Shown here: in pieces, positions 26,305 through 35,318 of the stretch
Position numbering within the stretch: position 1 is the stretch's first letter
How the letters are laid out: every line of letters begins with the position of its first letter
Assembly: GCF_900109655.1 (NCBI RefSeq)
Contig: NZ_FOAT01000006.1
Coordinates: 62,001-126,000, forward strand
DNA: 64,000 bases
Reading direction: 5' to 3'
From: Hominimerdicola alba
GTDB taxonomy: Bacteria; Bacillota; Clostridia; Oscillospirales; Ruminococcaceae
Translations under genes and position numbers: made by a program
Notes under the pieces: generated by a model
Databases searched by the model: none
Told to the model about the DNA's origin: nothing
Seen by the model: the letters and a program-made list of their open reading frames with translations, nothing else

Positions 26305-26859
26305 ATGTCCGATGAAGAGATTCTGGCTCTGATGCAGCAAAATGATAACTCAGCCCTCGATGCTTTGATGGCAAAATATAAGACCCTAGTGAGCTTCATA
26401 ATCTCCCAGTCGGTCAGGGGCAGCGCCGATGTCGAGGAAGCCGTGCAGGATACCTTCTTCAAGGTGTGGCGCAACAGGTCTTCCATAGATACGGAAAAAC
26501 GAAGCCTTAAAGGTTACATAAGTATGCTGGCGAAATGCTGTGCCGAGGACAAGCGCAGAAGCATCGCCCGCCACGCAAATACAGACGATATCTCAGAAAA
26601 GGAAAATGACCTCGGCATCGATATCGACTACGAGGACGAAGCCGCTAAAAAGGAGAATATGCGCATCATCGCCGAAACTATCCGCGAGATGCCATCTCCC
26701 GACCGCGAGATATTTATAGACAGATACTACTTCCGTCTCGCCGTCAAAGATATCGCCGATATGCACGGATTAAAACCCAAAAAGGTGGAAAATATCCTCG
26801 CCCGCCGCAAGAAAAAACTGGGCAAGGAACTCCTGAAAAAAGGCATTATCCTCTCTTAA
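26305..26859 (+). CDS. ECF-type RNA polymerase sigma factor
   Basis: 184 residues. The sigma-2 region includes 'DVEEAVQDTFFKVWRNRSSI' and the sigma-4 region (about 130-180) includes 'REIFIDRYYFRLAVKDIADMHGLKPKKVEN'. An AAGGCGGTG site precedes ATG 26305. It follows the membrane protein by 35 bp, so an operon of signal-sensing partner and sigma is likely. Target promoters are unknown. Confidence 0.9.
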   Translation: MSDEEILALMQQNDNSALDALMAKYKTLVSFIISQSVRGSADVEEAVQDTFFKVWRNRSSIDTEKRSLKGYISMLAKCCAEDKRRSIARHANTDDISEKENDLGIDIDYEDEAAKKENMRIIAETIREMPSPDREIFIDRYYFRLAVKDIADMHGLKPKKVENILARRKKKLGKELLKKGIILS

Positions 26860-26868
26860 ATAGAAAGA

Positions 26869-26903
26869 AGACACTTTCGCCCAAAACGAAAGTGTCTTTT
26901 TTT
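26869..26903 (+). terminator. Terminator after the sigma factor gene
   Basis: AGACACTTTCG (26869-26879) pairs perfectly with CGAAAGTGTCT (26887-26897) and is followed by TTTTTT. Confidence 0.92.
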
Positions 26904-27005
26904 AGTCTAAATATTAATGGCTGTTTTGTAGAAGCCGTTCTCTCGACCCTGACAATAATTTTGAATTAATGAACGCAATAACGCTGCGCTTTTATTGCTA
27001 TGAAT

Positions 27006-27491
27006 TCATTTGTGGTATTTCGAGCCCTTGGCTATCTGAAAACCCCTGTATACCTGTTCCAGCAGAAGTATCCGCGCCAGCTGATGGGGGAATGTCATCT
27101 TCGACATGGAAAGCTTCATGTCCGCTCTCTGCTTTACCGATGGAGCTATGCCAAAGGACGAGCCGATGATGAAGTTCAGCGTTGAATATCCGCGGGTGCC
27201 GCAGTCTGTCATAGCCAAAGAAAGCTCTTCGCTGGTCAGCTGTTTGCCCTCGATACACATTGCGATGTTATACGCGCCGTTGGCATTCAGGTACTTCTCC
27301 ATGGAAGCCGCCTCGCTTTCCAGTGCCGCCTCTATCTCCTTGGCTGACGGCTCATCGGAAAGCCGATACTCATTCAGCTCCACTATCTCTATCTTGCAGA
27401 AAGCCCCCAGACGCTTCACGTACTCAGCCGCCGCGTCACGCCAGTACTTTTCTTTCAGCTTGCCCACAGTTATAAGATTCACTCTCAGCAT
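27006..27491 (-). CDS. rlmH: 23S rRNA (pseudouridine1915-N3)-methyltransferase RlmH
   Basis: 161 residues, the normal length. SPOUT fold with 'FIIGSSFGIAPSVKQRADMKLSMSKMTFPHQLARILLLEQVYR' forming the knotted SAM site (last third) and the C-terminal 'GSKYHK'. It methylates pseudouridine 1915 in the A-site helix. The open frame extends upstream to 27569, but ATG 27491 fits the family start 'MLRVNLITVGKLKEKYW'. It abuts the metallohydrolase gene, overlapping at base 27491. Confidence 0.96.
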   Translation of the reverse strand: MLRVNLITVGKLKEKYWRDAAAEYVKRLGAFCKIEIVELNEYRLSDEPSAKEIEAALESEAASMEKYLNANGAYNIAMCIEGKQLTSEELSLAMTDCGTRGYSTLNFIIGSSFGIAPSVKQRADMKLSMSKMTFPHQLARILLLEQVYRGFQIAKGSKYHK

Positions 27492-28276
27492 TAAAAGACC
27501 ACCGCCCTTCCTGTGCCCTCGGGCTTTGCCGCCGCCAGAAGATAATCCTCTCCCCGCACATAGCCGCAAAGCGCCTTAACAGCGCTGTTTTCCGCCAAAG
27601 CAGGCGTGTTGTTGTGCTGACTTATGTGCCCCAGCACAAAGCTGTAAACTCCCGCCTTGACCAGACGTACAAGTTCTCTGCCGCAGTCGCCGTTTGAAAG
27701 ATGCCCCCGCTCCGAAGCTATCCTCGCCTGTAAATCGGGGGGATAGGGACCGTACCTCAGCATCTTCGGGTCGTAATTCGATTCCAGAAGTACCAGCCTG
27801 CACTTCGCCAGCTGTTCGTGAATATCATCCGTCACAGTACCGAGGTCGGTGCAGACAGCGCAGTCAGCCCCGCCGGGAACAGTTATCCTGTAACCGCAGC
27901 TTACGGGAGTATCATGAGGTGTCCTGAAAGCCGTGACCCCGAAACCACCGATATCCGCCGTGTCTTCGCAAAGCTCTTCCATTTTGCACCCCTCGCAGAC
28001 CTTGTCGTTCGCCGCAAGAAGTTCAAGATTCCCCGCAAGGGAGTAAACAGGCACTTTCAGCTTCTTTGTCAGAACTTTCAGCCCCGCGATATGGTCGGTG
28101 TGAGTGTGTGTGACAAGCACCGCCCGAACAGCAGAGGTATCTATACCCGCGTTGCCGAGAGCCGTGCATATCTTTTTGCAGCTTACTCCCGCATCCACGA
28201 GTATGCCTGCCTTTTCGTTCCCTATGTAAGTGCAGTTTCCGCTGCTCGATGAGAAGAGGGGGTACATCCTAGCCAT
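27491..28276 (-). CDS. MBL-fold metallohydrolase, WalJ/YycJ-like
   Basis: 261 residues. The beta-lactamase fold begins 'MYPLFSSSSGNCTYIG' and has the zinc motif 'THTHTDHIAGL' near residue 65 and later 'TPHDT' and 'LGHISQHN'. Homologues (WalJ/YycJ) are exonuclease-like proteins linked to cell-wall/chromosome coordination and to rlmH in Firmicutes. ATG 28276 is chosen because AAGGAGG lies 6 bp before it; it overlaps the end of the HAD gene by 8 bp. Stated as family-level; the WalJ name is by context and similarity. Confidence 0.88.
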   Translation of the reverse strand: MARMYPLFSSSSGNCTYIGNEKAGILVDAGVSCKKICTALGNAGIDTSAVRAVLVTHTHTDHIAGLKVLTKKLKVPVYSLAGNLELLAANDKVCEGCKMEELCEDTADIGGFGVTAFRTPHDTPVSCGYRITVPGGADCAVCTDLGTVTDDIHEQLAKCRLVLLESNYDPKMLRYGPYPPDLQARIASERGHLSNGDCGRELVRLVKAGVYSFVLGHISQHNNTPALAENSAVKALCGYVRGEDYLLAAAKPEGTGRAVVF

Positions 28277-29087
28277 TGAAAACCTCCTTGAGATATTTTG
28301 CCACACCGTTCTCGGTGTTGGCGCCTATTATCTTGTCAGCCGCTGTTTTCAGCTGAGGTGCAGCGTTGCCGACGGCTATTTTTTCGTCTGCCGCATCGAA
28401 CATTGGCAGGTCATTGAGGTTGTCGCCGAAAGCCGTTATCTTAGTACAGCCCAGCTTTTCACGGAGATACCTCACTCCTGCCTCCTTTGAGGCATTTGCG
28501 CTGAAAACTTCCAGATACCACTCTTCGCCGTAAATATCGGGGTAGTATGCAAGCTTTATATCGCTGTCGTCTTTTAGTGCGTCGTACATCGGCTGAAGCT
28601 TTTCGCGGCAGTCGATGAAGCAGAAGTATATCACGTCATCTGCGAGGTTTTCAAGCCTGTCCGTATGACAGAAATTCTTGCCGTACCTCTGCACTCTTTC
28701 CTCATAAAACTCATGCATGGTATTGTTGATAAGATTGTCATAAGCGGTGGTCATAACATTATCCTGCATACGGTACATGAAGGGCGCAAGGTTCAGTTCA
28801 AGGCGGAGTTTCAGTACCTTTGCTACAGCGGTATCGCTAAGCTTGTTTATCACATCGAAATCCTTTTTAACAGGGTCGAATATCAGTACGCCGTTCATAA
28901 GTATCAGCGGAAGTCTGAGGTCAAGGTCTTTGAGAATTATGCCCACAGAAGCGGGACTGCGGGCTGTTGCCACGGTAAATGCCATACCCTCTGAGATAAG
29001 TTCGTTGAGATCGGCTGTTGTCTCGGCAGGCAGCTCGGCATTTTTATCCAGCAGAGTACCGTCAAGGTCGGAAATGAACAGATGCAT
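28269..29087 (-). CDS. Cof-type HAD-family phosphatase
   Basis: 272 residues. HAD motif I 'DLDGTLLDK' is at residues 7-15; a C2-type cap follows, and motif IV is 'TAFGDNLNDLPMF' near 225. Members dephosphorylate sugar phosphates, flavin or pyridoxal phosphates. GAAAGGAG precedes ATG 29087. Operon HAD-metallohydrolase-rlmH with short overlaps. Substrate not known. Confidence 0.93.
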   Translation of the reverse strand: MHLFISDLDGTLLDKNAELPAETTADLNELISEGMAFTVATARSPASVGIILKDLDLRLPLILMNGVLIFDPVKKDFDVINKLSDTAVAKVLKLRLELNLAPFMYRMQDNVMTTAYDNLINNTMHEFYEERVQRYGKNFCHTDRLENLADDVIYFCFIDCREKLQPMYDALKDDSDIKLAYYPDIYGEEWYLEVFSANASKEAGVRYLREKLGCTKITAFGDNLNDLPMFDAADEKIAVGNAAPQLKTAADKIIGANTENGVAKYLKEVFNG

Positions 29088-29131
29088 GGTTTTCTCCTTT
29101 CTTTTTCGGGTGATTTTTATTCGATTTATTG

Positions 29132-29509
29132 CTATTCTTTCAGCACAGCACGGATCTTCTCACAATACAGGTCGAACCCGATATCTTGCTCGCAGGAATA
29201 CAGATGAAAATGGTTATCGCTCGCCGAAGTTGAAAATTCATCTATCGTGAATCCGCTAAAAAAGCCGTTAGCCATATCGAAATGCAGATCGCCACGAATG
29301 TTGTAAAGGTTCAGTTCTATTCTGTATCGCTTGTCAGAGTTGGTCAGCAGCATTGTGATAGTGTTGGTGTAATCGCAGTAAAACTCGTCTATCGCCCGGG
29401 AACAATAATGCATCTCTTCAATGTTTCCGAAAAAATGCCAGTATTGAAGCTCAGATGGTATTTTTTCTTTCAGTATTTCTATCCCGTCAATATTTTTATG
29501 ATCGAACAT
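29132..29509 (-). CDS. Hypothetical protein
   Basis: 125 residues with alternating short beta segments, no membrane segment, and Asp/Tyr/Phe rich. AGGTGATG precedes ATG 29509. No family recognised; the pattern resembles small immunity-like or SUKH-like proteins only vaguely, which I do not claim. It is 45 bp upstream of the HAD gene on the same strand. Confidence 0.65.
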   Translation of the reverse strand: MFDHKNIDGIEILKEKIPSELQYWHFFGNIEEMHYCSRAIDEFYCDYTNTITMLLTNSDKRYRIELNLYNIRGDLHFDMANGFFSGFTIDEFSTSASDNHFHLYSCEQDIGFDLYCEKIRAVLKE

Positions 29510-29544
29510 CTCATCACCTGCTGTAAATTTTTATTTGAAACCTC

Positions 29545-29573
29545 TTGCAATTTCTGATAATTTATGTTATACT
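29545..29573 (+). promoter_or_regulatory. Rubredoxin promoter
   Basis: TTGCAA (29545-29550), 17-bp spacer, TATACT (29568-29573), 30 bp before the rubredoxin start. Confidence 0.75.
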
Positions 29574-29602
29574 TATAAAAATTTTATTAAGGAGGTATTT
29601 CT

Positions 29603-29761
29603 ATGAAATACGTATGTAACATTTGCGGCTATATCTATGACCCCGCTGAGGGCGCACCCGATAACGGAGTACCCGCAGGTACTGAGTGGGACGCTGTACC
29701 CGATGATTTCGTATGTCCTCTGTGCGGCGTAGGTAAGGACAATTTCAGCCCTGAGGGTTAA
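29603..29761 (+). CDS. Rubredoxin
   Basis: 52 residues, the standard size. Two Cys pairs, '[12 protein letters not shown]' and '[13 protein letters not shown]', bind one iron. AAGGAGG precedes ATG 29603. It carries electrons in the cytoplasm, usually to oxygen- or peroxide-detoxifying proteins in anaerobes. It stands alone with its own promoter and terminator. Confidence 0.97.
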   Translation: MKYVCNICGYIYDPAEGAPDNGVPAGTEWDAVPDDFVCPLCGVGKDNFSPEG

Positions 29762-29803
29762 TATCCCCGCGGATAATTTGTCCAAGCCTGATAACATCAA
29801 TAA

Positions 29804-29837
29804 AGCCCCTCTGCCGCAAGGCGGAGGGACTTGTTTT
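29804..29837. terminator. Terminator between rubredoxin and murA (convergent)
   Basis: CCCTCTGCC-GCAA-GGCGGAGGG forms the stem; T residues follow on the plus strand, and a shorter TTTA on the minus strand, so it probably serves both genes. Confidence 0.8.
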
Positions 29838-29839
29838 TA

Positions 29840-31129
29840 TCAGCTGCTCATTTCAACGTGCTCATTATCGGGCACGATAACGCGGGTGATATCAGCACCA
29901 AGTTCGCGAAGCTTTTCGTCGATGTGCTCGTAACCGCGCTCGATGTAATGTATATTGTCGATCTCTGTCAGACCGTCAGCCGCCAGACCTGCGATAACCA
30001 GTGCGGCACCCGCTCTGAGGTCGGTAGCCTGTACAGGAGCACCCTTCAATGTGGGAACACCCTGTATTATCGCCACTTTTCCGCCCTCGACGGATACATC
30101 AGCACCCATCTTGCGCAGTTCGGCAACGTATCTGAATCTGTTGTTGAAGATCTCCTCAGTCACCTTGCTGGTACCCTGTGCCATAGTCAGCAGAGTTGAG
30201 AACTGAGGCTGCATATCGGTAGGGAAGCCGGGGTGAGGCTGAGTTTTTACAGTTGTATTCATAAGAGGAGAGTCTACCCAGACATGAACGCTCTCGTCGT
30301 TCTCCTCGACGCAAACGCCACACTTGCGCAGCTTTGCGGTGATGGATTCAAGATGCTTGGGTATAACATTGGCAATGACAACATCGCCCTTTGTAGCGGC
30401 AGCAGCCACCATGTAAGTGCCTGCTTCGATCTGGTCGGGGATAGTAGCGTAAGTTGTGCCGTGCAGATAGTCAACACCCCTGATCTTGATGACGTCGGTG
30501 CCTGCACCTCTGATATCAGCACCCATGGAGTTAAGGAAATTAGCCACATCGACTATGTGAGGCTCCTTAGCCGCATTCTCGATGATGGTCTGACCCTTAG
30601 CCTTAACAGCCGCAAAGATAGCGTTCATCGTAGCGCCAACGGTAACAAAATCAAAGTAGATCTGGTTGCCCACAAGCTTGTCAGCCTTGACATAGTTAGC
30701 TCCTCTGACGACCTCATCGGTAGCGCCGAGAGCCTTGAAGGCTTTAAGATGCTGGTCTATGGGTCTGTCGCCCAGATAGCATCCGCCGGGCATGGGAACA
30801 AAAGCCTCGTGGAATCTTCCCAACAATGTGCCCAGAAAATAACTGGACGCTCTCATTGTTTCCGCCAGCTTGTAGGGGACTTTCGTTGTGGTGATGGTGC
30901 TGGTGTCGATATAAATGACACCCTCTTTTTCCATCCTTACAACAGCGCCCATGCTTTTGAGGATATCAAGACATTTAGTGATATCGCTTATAGCGGGAAC
31001 GTTTTCAAGCGTACAGGGTTCATCGCATAAAATAGTAGCGGCGACCAGTGCAACTGCGGCATTTTTAGCACCACTGATGTACACTGTGCCTTTAAGGGGA
31101 TGACCTCCCCTGATAAAGAACTTCTCCAA
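29840..31129 (-). CDS. murA: UDP-N-acetylglucosamine 1-carboxyvinyltransferase (MurA)
   Basis: 429 residues, a full-length EPSP-synthase fold. 'KNAAVALVAATILCDEP' near the N-terminus and the loop 'MPGGCYLGDRPIDQHL' with the catalytic Cys (fosfomycin target) near residue 117 identify MurA. It adds enolpyruvate from PEP to UDP-GlcNAc, the first committed step of peptidoglycan precursor synthesis. The start is TTG 31129, with AAGGAG 9 bp upstream. Confidence 0.97.
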   Translation of the reverse strand: MEKFFIRGGHPLKGTVYISGAKNAAVALVAATILCDEPCTLENVPAISDITKCLDILKSMGAVVRMEKEGVIYIDTSTITTTKVPYKLAETMRASSYFLGTLLGRFHEAFVPMPGGCYLGDRPIDQHLKAFKALGATDEVVRGANYVKADKLVGNQIYFDFVTVGATMNAIFAAVKAKGQTIIENAAKEPHIVDVANFLNSMGADIRGAGTDVIKIRGVDYLHGTTYATIPDQIEAGTYMVAAAATKGDVVIANVIPKHLESITAKLRKCGVCVEENDESVHVWVDSPLMNTTVKTQPHPGFPTDMQPQFSTLLTMAQGTSKVTEEIFNNRFRYVAELRKMGADVSVEGGKVAIIQGVPTLKGAPVQATDLRAGAALVIAGLAADGLTEIDNIHYIERGYEHIDEKLRELGADITRVIVPDNEHVEMSS

Positions 31130-31380
31130 AACAATACACTCCTTGAGAGCCGGTAGATTGTATATCTCTTGCCGCCCGCCGACTCCTGCAATTTTTTTAA
31201 TAGCGCAATAACGCGAATGCCGACATATTGCCGACTAAAAAAATCAATACTAAGTCCTTACCGACAGCACGATTTGGAGCGGCGTGCGTCTTTGATAAAG
31301 TAAAACGCCCGTGCTCTACTGTGAGAGGTGATGCCGTTCAGACAAAGCTTAAAATTAACTTAAGCTTTTTAGACCCTATT

Positions 31381-31409
31381 ATTGTACCACACAATTCTCA
31401 AAAAATCAA
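31381..31409 (-). promoter_or_regulatory. Candidate murA promoter
   Basis: On the minus strand TTGATT (31409-31404), 17-bp spacer, TACAAT (31386-31381). It gives a leader of about 240 nt with a hairpin (AAGCTTAAGTTAATTTTAAGCTT) near its start. Confidence 0.55.
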
Positions 31410-32252
31410 TAGGTGGTGAACCCTTTTTTTGAAAATTCGAGAAAATTTTTGTAAATTACACAAAATATCCCTATAAATATGAATTTTTCAGCTATCTATC
31501 AATATATAAAAACAATTATTTTTGCTGAAAACAAGTACGATTGAATGGACATCAGCCCCAAACAGCGCGATTTTATGTAAATTTAAGTACAAATTAATTC
31601 CCTGATTTTAGTCCGTAAATCCGTACAGCAATTTGACGACACTGTTTTCACTGATCTTTTCTCCATGCGCCGCTGGCGTGATTTTACAACATTATCGGCC
31701 ATGAAATAAAATTATAATTTGTAAAAATAATTACAAAATGAGGATCCCGAATATTTGCAAGATAAAGTTTTTTTAGGTCAACATCCAAACAACAATTTTT
31801 GATATGCGACTGATTTCGAACGGATGTTTTTGCAAGAGCCTCGATGTGCCAATAAATTGTATCTTTTGTACAATGTCCCATACCATATCATGTGCAAACA
31901 ACTGTTTTTAAATTTAACCCGGACATATTTCTGCAAGAGTTGTACAAAAACGTACAACTTTTGCACCAAAAACACTGATAGTGAAAGGTCAATTCCCAAA
32001 AAAGAACTCACGGGATGCGTTCACCAAAAACGAGTATCAAAAGATTTGCCTTTATGCGCACGATGGCAGGCAGCCCTGACTATGACCACGGCATATGAAG
32101 CGGCGTGTTATACTGTATAGTGGCAGAGACTTGATGATCTTCGCGGAGGTATGCACCCAAAAGCAATACAACTCCCAGACCCCCACAAGCCCAAAACATC
32201 AGAATAACCAATAAATCAAGCCCTTTTCGCCCATTATTAAGCGCCCTCGCAC

Positions 32253-32281
32253 TTGCAATTATTATAAAAGTATGCTATAAT
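32253..32281 (+). promoter_or_regulatory. ruvC operon promoter
   Basis: TTGCAA (32253-32258), 17-bp spacer, TATAAT (32276-32281), about 50 bp before the ruvC start. Confidence 0.75.
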
Positions 32282-32331
32282 TAATTGTTAATATGAAGAA
32301 TTGTACCCTTTTACGGCGAGGAGGAAGCATT

Positions 32332-32841
32332 TTGAGGATTATGGGCATCGACCCCGGCTATGGTATAGTCGGCTATGGCGTGGTTGAATACAGCCACGGG
32401 CACTTCACTCCCATAAAGGCAGGAACCATCAAGACCCCCTCAGATATGGAGTTCCTCAAACGCCTGAGAGTCATCTACCTTGATATGCAGGGGCTTATCG
32501 AGCATTACCGCCCCGATGAAGTGGCGGTGGAAAAGCTGTTCTTCAACACTAACATCACCACGGGCATCGATGTTGCACAGGCAAGGGGAGTTACGCTTCT
32601 GCCTGCTGTTATGCAGAATCTTCCCGTGTACGAGTATACACCTCTTCAGGTGAAAAGCTCCATAGTCGGGTACGGATATGCCGAGAAAAAACAGGTGCAG
32701 GAGATGGTGCGCTCAATGCTGCATCTTGCACAGATAATCAAGCCCGACGATGCCGCCGATGCCATGGCGATAGCCATAACCCACGGTCTTTCTCTGAATA
32801 CCAGAAAGGTCATGGAGAAATTCGATAAAGCGGCAAAGTGA
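32332..32841 (+). CDS. ruvC: Holliday junction endonuclease RuvC
   Basis: 169 residues. RNase H-like fold starting 'IMGIDPGYGIVGYGVVE', with catalytic Asp7, the 'VAVEKLFFN' Glu and the C-terminal 'DDAADAMAIAITH' Asp pair. It resolves Holliday junctions with RuvA and RuvB. TTG 32332 is preferred: GGAGG lies 7 bp before it, and the product then starts as in other RuvC proteins. Confidence 0.96.
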   Translation: MRIMGIDPGYGIVGYGVVEYSHGHFTPIKAGTIKTPSDMEFLKRLRVIYLDMQGLIEHYRPDEVAVEKLFFNTNITTGIDVAQARGVTLLPAVMQNLPVYEYTPLQVKSSIVGYGYAEKKQVQEMVRSMLHLAQIIKPDDAADAMAIAITHGLSLNTRKVMEKFDKAAK

Positions 32842-32850
32842 GGTGCTGTC

Positions 32851-33060
32851 ATGGAAAAACAACGCGGCATATGCGACGAGTGCGGAAGCGAATTCCTGCT
32901 CTCGGCATCGAAGATGAAAGGGCTGTGTCCCGAGTGTTCACATATCCTGTACGGCTATGAGAACTGCGAACACGTTTTCAAAAACGGCAGATGCGAAAAA
33001 TGCCTGTGGGACGGCAGCAGATCACAGTTTACCAAAAATATCCAAGGAGAAGAGAAATGA
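32851..33060 (+). CDS. Small zinc-ribbon protein in the ruv operon
   Basis: 69 residues. It has six cysteines in three CxxC pairs: 'CDEC' (8-11), 'CPEC' (26-29) and 'CEKC' (48-51), plus Cys39 and His41, so one or two zinc sites are likely. GTGAGG lies before ATG 32851. It is 9 bp after ruvC, and its stop overlaps the ruvA start. Not a recognised family; a nucleic-acid or protein contact role is possible. Confidence 0.75.
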   Translation: MEKQRGICDECGSEFLLSASKMKGLCPECSHILYGYENCEHVFKNGRCEKCLWDGSRSQFTKNIQGEEK

Positions 33061-33656
33061 TATATTCCGTAAGAGGAAAACTTATACATACCGAAAGCGA
33101 ACTTGCCGTGGTGGAATGCGGCGGAGTGGGCTATGCCTGCAAGACGACTTTCTACACCCTGCAAAAGATAGCGGGGGAGAGCGAAGTCACGCTGTACACC
33201 TACCTTGCGGTCAGGGAAAATGACGTAGATCTTTTTGGTTTTTCGACCCAGGAGGAACTGCGCTGTTTTAAAATGCTGATAACCGTTTCGGGGGTAGGAC
33301 CCAAGGCGGCGCTTTCCATACTTTCATCGAATACGCCTTCACAGTTTGCGCTGACGGTCGCTACGGGGGACTTCAAGTCCCTAACGAAAAGCAAGGGCAT
33401 AGGCGCTAAAACTGCACAGAGGATAGTTCTTGAACTGAAAGACAAGATAGCCAAGGAGAACACCATATCCGTCCGCGGCGGAGAGACCATCGCATCAGCC
33501 ATACCACAGGGCGGCGCTATTGACGAAGCTGTTACCGCGCTGGTAGTTCTGGGATACTCCGAGGGCGAAGCGGTACAGGCGCTTTCGGGGGCTGAACCTG
33601 ATGCTTCTGTTGAAGACCTGATAAAGACCGCCCTTGTAAGACTTGCGAGGTTCTGA
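33057..33656 (+). CDS. ruvA: Holliday junction DNA-binding protein RuvA
   Basis: 199 residues. An N-terminal OB domain ('MIYSVRGKLIHTE...VVECGGVGY'), two helix-hairpin-helix motifs ('VSGVGPKAALSIL' and 'KGIGAKTAQRIVLEL') and a C-terminal RuvB-binding domain ('DEAVTALVVLGYSEGEA'). Its tetramer holds the four-way junction. ATG 33057 overlaps the preceding stop, which fixes the start against the longer open frame from 32991. Confidence 0.97.
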   Translation: MIYSVRGKLIHTESELAVVECGGVGYACKTTFYTLQKIAGESEVTLYTYLAVRENDVDLFGFSTQEELRCFKMLITVSGVGPKAALSILSSNTPSQFALTVATGDFKSLTKSKGIGAKTAQRIVLELKDKIAKENTISVRGGETIASAIPQGGAIDEAVTALVVLGYSEGEAVQALSGAEPDASVEDLIKTALVRLARF

Positions 33657-33693
33657 ACAATTCATAAAGCATAGGCTTTTGGAGAGTGAAAGC

Positions 33694-34200
33694 ATGGACG
33701 AAAATTTTGAGAAATATCAAAAAGAAGTCGTAAAGGACTTTCTCAGAAAACATTGGACGCTTATACGTATAATTTTGCTGGTGCTGTTATTGTACTTTAA
33801 ATTTTCCCCGAAACTGGAAACGATGATGAAGTCCAAAGATATTCCTGTTGCGGTGACAGTTGAATTAAGCGGAAGTGAAAACGGCGAGTATAAAGGGTAT
33901 TCGTTCTATCTTGAAGACGAGCAGCCCATGATGGGGCTTGTCAAAAACGGGAACACTTACAGAACTATCCCGATCGAACAGGAAGATTATGATTCCATGA
34001 TGAATGCAGGATACAGTAAATATTCGGATCACGACATGACTGTCGATGGAGCTGATACGACGTACTATAAGATCACGCTGACCGATGCTTCGGGCAAAGA
34101 AAAGTCTGTCAACGGAAAGGCTGCGCCGGCTTTCCTGAGCTCGCTTTACTACAAGATCGGCGTTCTGACAGATAGGTATATCAAGCAGCCTAAAGTTTAA
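33694..34200 (+). CDS. Single-helix membrane protein in the ruv operon
   Basis: 168 residues: a basic cytoplasmic head, one transmembrane helix (about 22-40) and a soluble extracellular domain with beta strands. ATG 33694 is chosen because GGAGAG lies 7 bp before it. No family recognised. It lies between ruvA (37 bp) and ruvB (15 bp), where other bacteria have no gene or unrelated ones. Confidence 0.7.
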   Translation: MDENFEKYQKEVVKDFLRKHWTLIRIILLVLLLYFKFSPKLETMMKSKDIPVAVTVELSGSENGEYKGYSFYLEDEQPMMGLVKNGNTYRTIPIEQEDYDSMMNAGYSKYSDHDMTVDGADTTYYKITLTDASGKEKSVNGKAAPAFLSSLYYKIGVLTDRYIKQPKV

Positions 34201-34215
34201 AAGGGAAGTGAACTG

Positions 34216-35253
34216 ATGATAGAAGAATCCGAGTTCGATTATGAGCGCTTTGTTTCCCCTAAGGAGACGGAGCAGGAAACTACGGACGATTTTGAGATAA
34301 GCCTGAGACCTCTCACCCTTGCCGAGTATATCGGTCAGGAGAAGGTCAAGGAGAACATGAAAATATATATCGATGCGGCAAAGCGCCGCGGTGACAGTCT
34401 CGACCATGTGCTGTTATACGGCCCTCCCGGTCTTGGCAAGACCACCCTTGCGAATATCATAGCCCACGAGATGGGGGTAAATATCCGCACGACATCGGGT
34501 CCTGCCATTGAAAAGCCAGGCGACCTTGCGGCACTGCTGACAAACCTTGAAAAAGGCGATGTGCTGTTCATCGATGAGATACACCGTCTTTCCAGACAGG
34601 TGGAAGAGATACTCTACCCCGCCATGGAGGACTACGCCCTTGATATAATCATGGGCAAGGGACCTGCGGCAAGGTCTATCAGGATAGAGCTTAACAAGTT
34701 CACGCTGATAGGAGCTACCACCCGCTCGGGACAGCTTTCGGCACCGTTGAGAGACCGTTTCGGTATGCTGATGCACATGGAGATGTACTCGGTGGAAGAA
34801 CTTGCAGACATTGTAAAAAGGTCGGCGACCATACTTGGTGTAGCCTGCGATGAAGACGGCGCTACCGAGATAGCCGCCCGTGCAAGATGTACTCCCCGAA
34901 TAGCCAACCGATATCTGAAACGTGTCCGCGATTTTGCCGAAGTTATCGGCAACGGGCGCATAACTCAGGATATCGCGAAGATAGCCCTCAACAGAATGGA
35001 AGTCGATAAGCTGGGGCTTGACAGCCTTGACCGTCGTTTGCTTGAAATGATAATCAAGGGGTACAACGGGGGTCCTGTGGGACTTTCAACTCTTGCGGCG
35101 GCGATAGGTGAGGAAGCGGTCACTCTGGAAGATGTATGCGAGCCTTATCTGATGCAGCTGGGATTTTTAGCAAAGACCCCCCGCGGGCGCTGTGCGACTC
35201 AGTTGGCATATGACCATCTGGGTATACTGAAAAACGGGCAGACGCATTTATAA
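34216..35253 (+). CDS. ruvB: Holliday junction branch migration ATPase RuvB
   Basis: 345 residues. AAA+ domain with Walker A '[11 protein letters not shown]', Walker B 'LFIDEIHRL', the sensor '[19 protein letters not shown]' and a C-terminal winged helix ('FLAKTPRGR'). It drives junction migration with RuvA. GGGAAG before ATG 34216. Its end overlaps a short AT-rich stretch TTATAATTCATAATT. Confidence 0.98.
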   Translation: MIEESEFDYERFVSPKETEQETTDDFEISLRPLTLAEYIGQEKVKENMKIYIDAAKRRGDSLDHVLLYGPPGLGKTTLANIIAHEMGVNIRTTSGPAIEKPGDLAALLTNLEKGDVLFIDEIHRLSRQVEEILYPAMEDYALDIIMGKGPAARSIRIELNKFTLIGATTRSGQLSAPLRDRFGMLMHMEMYSVEELADIVKRSATILGVACDEDGATEIAARARCTPRIANRYLKRVRDFAEVIGNGRITQDIAKIALNRMEVDKLGLDSLDRRLLEMIIKGYNGGPVGLSTLAAAIGEEAVTLEDVCEPYLMQLGFLAKTPRGRCATQLAYDHLGILKNGQTHL

Positions 35254-35318
35254 TTCATAATTTTGGTGCGGGGCGGGAAAGTTCTGCTTCTCACAAATAA
35301 TTTTTGGAGAGAAAAGAT

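Larger units (their letters stand above)
31130..32331. other. AT-rich intergenic region with no convincing gene
   Basis: About 1.2 kb, clearly more AT-rich than the flanks. It holds the murA leader and promoter, an AAGCTTAA/TTAAGCTT hairpin (31346-31368), an 8-bp inverted repeat AGTTGTAC/GTACAACT (31938-31959), a TTGTACAA palindrome (31866-31873) and the ruvC promoter. Open frames of up to 98 codons lack ribosome-binding sites and are Cys-, Phe- and Lys-rich in a random way. Confidence 0.6.

Noticed and set aside
31684-32120. Short frames in the AT-rich gap
   Set aside because: No ribosome-binding sites, compositions typical of random AT-rich DNA, and no similarity to neighbours.
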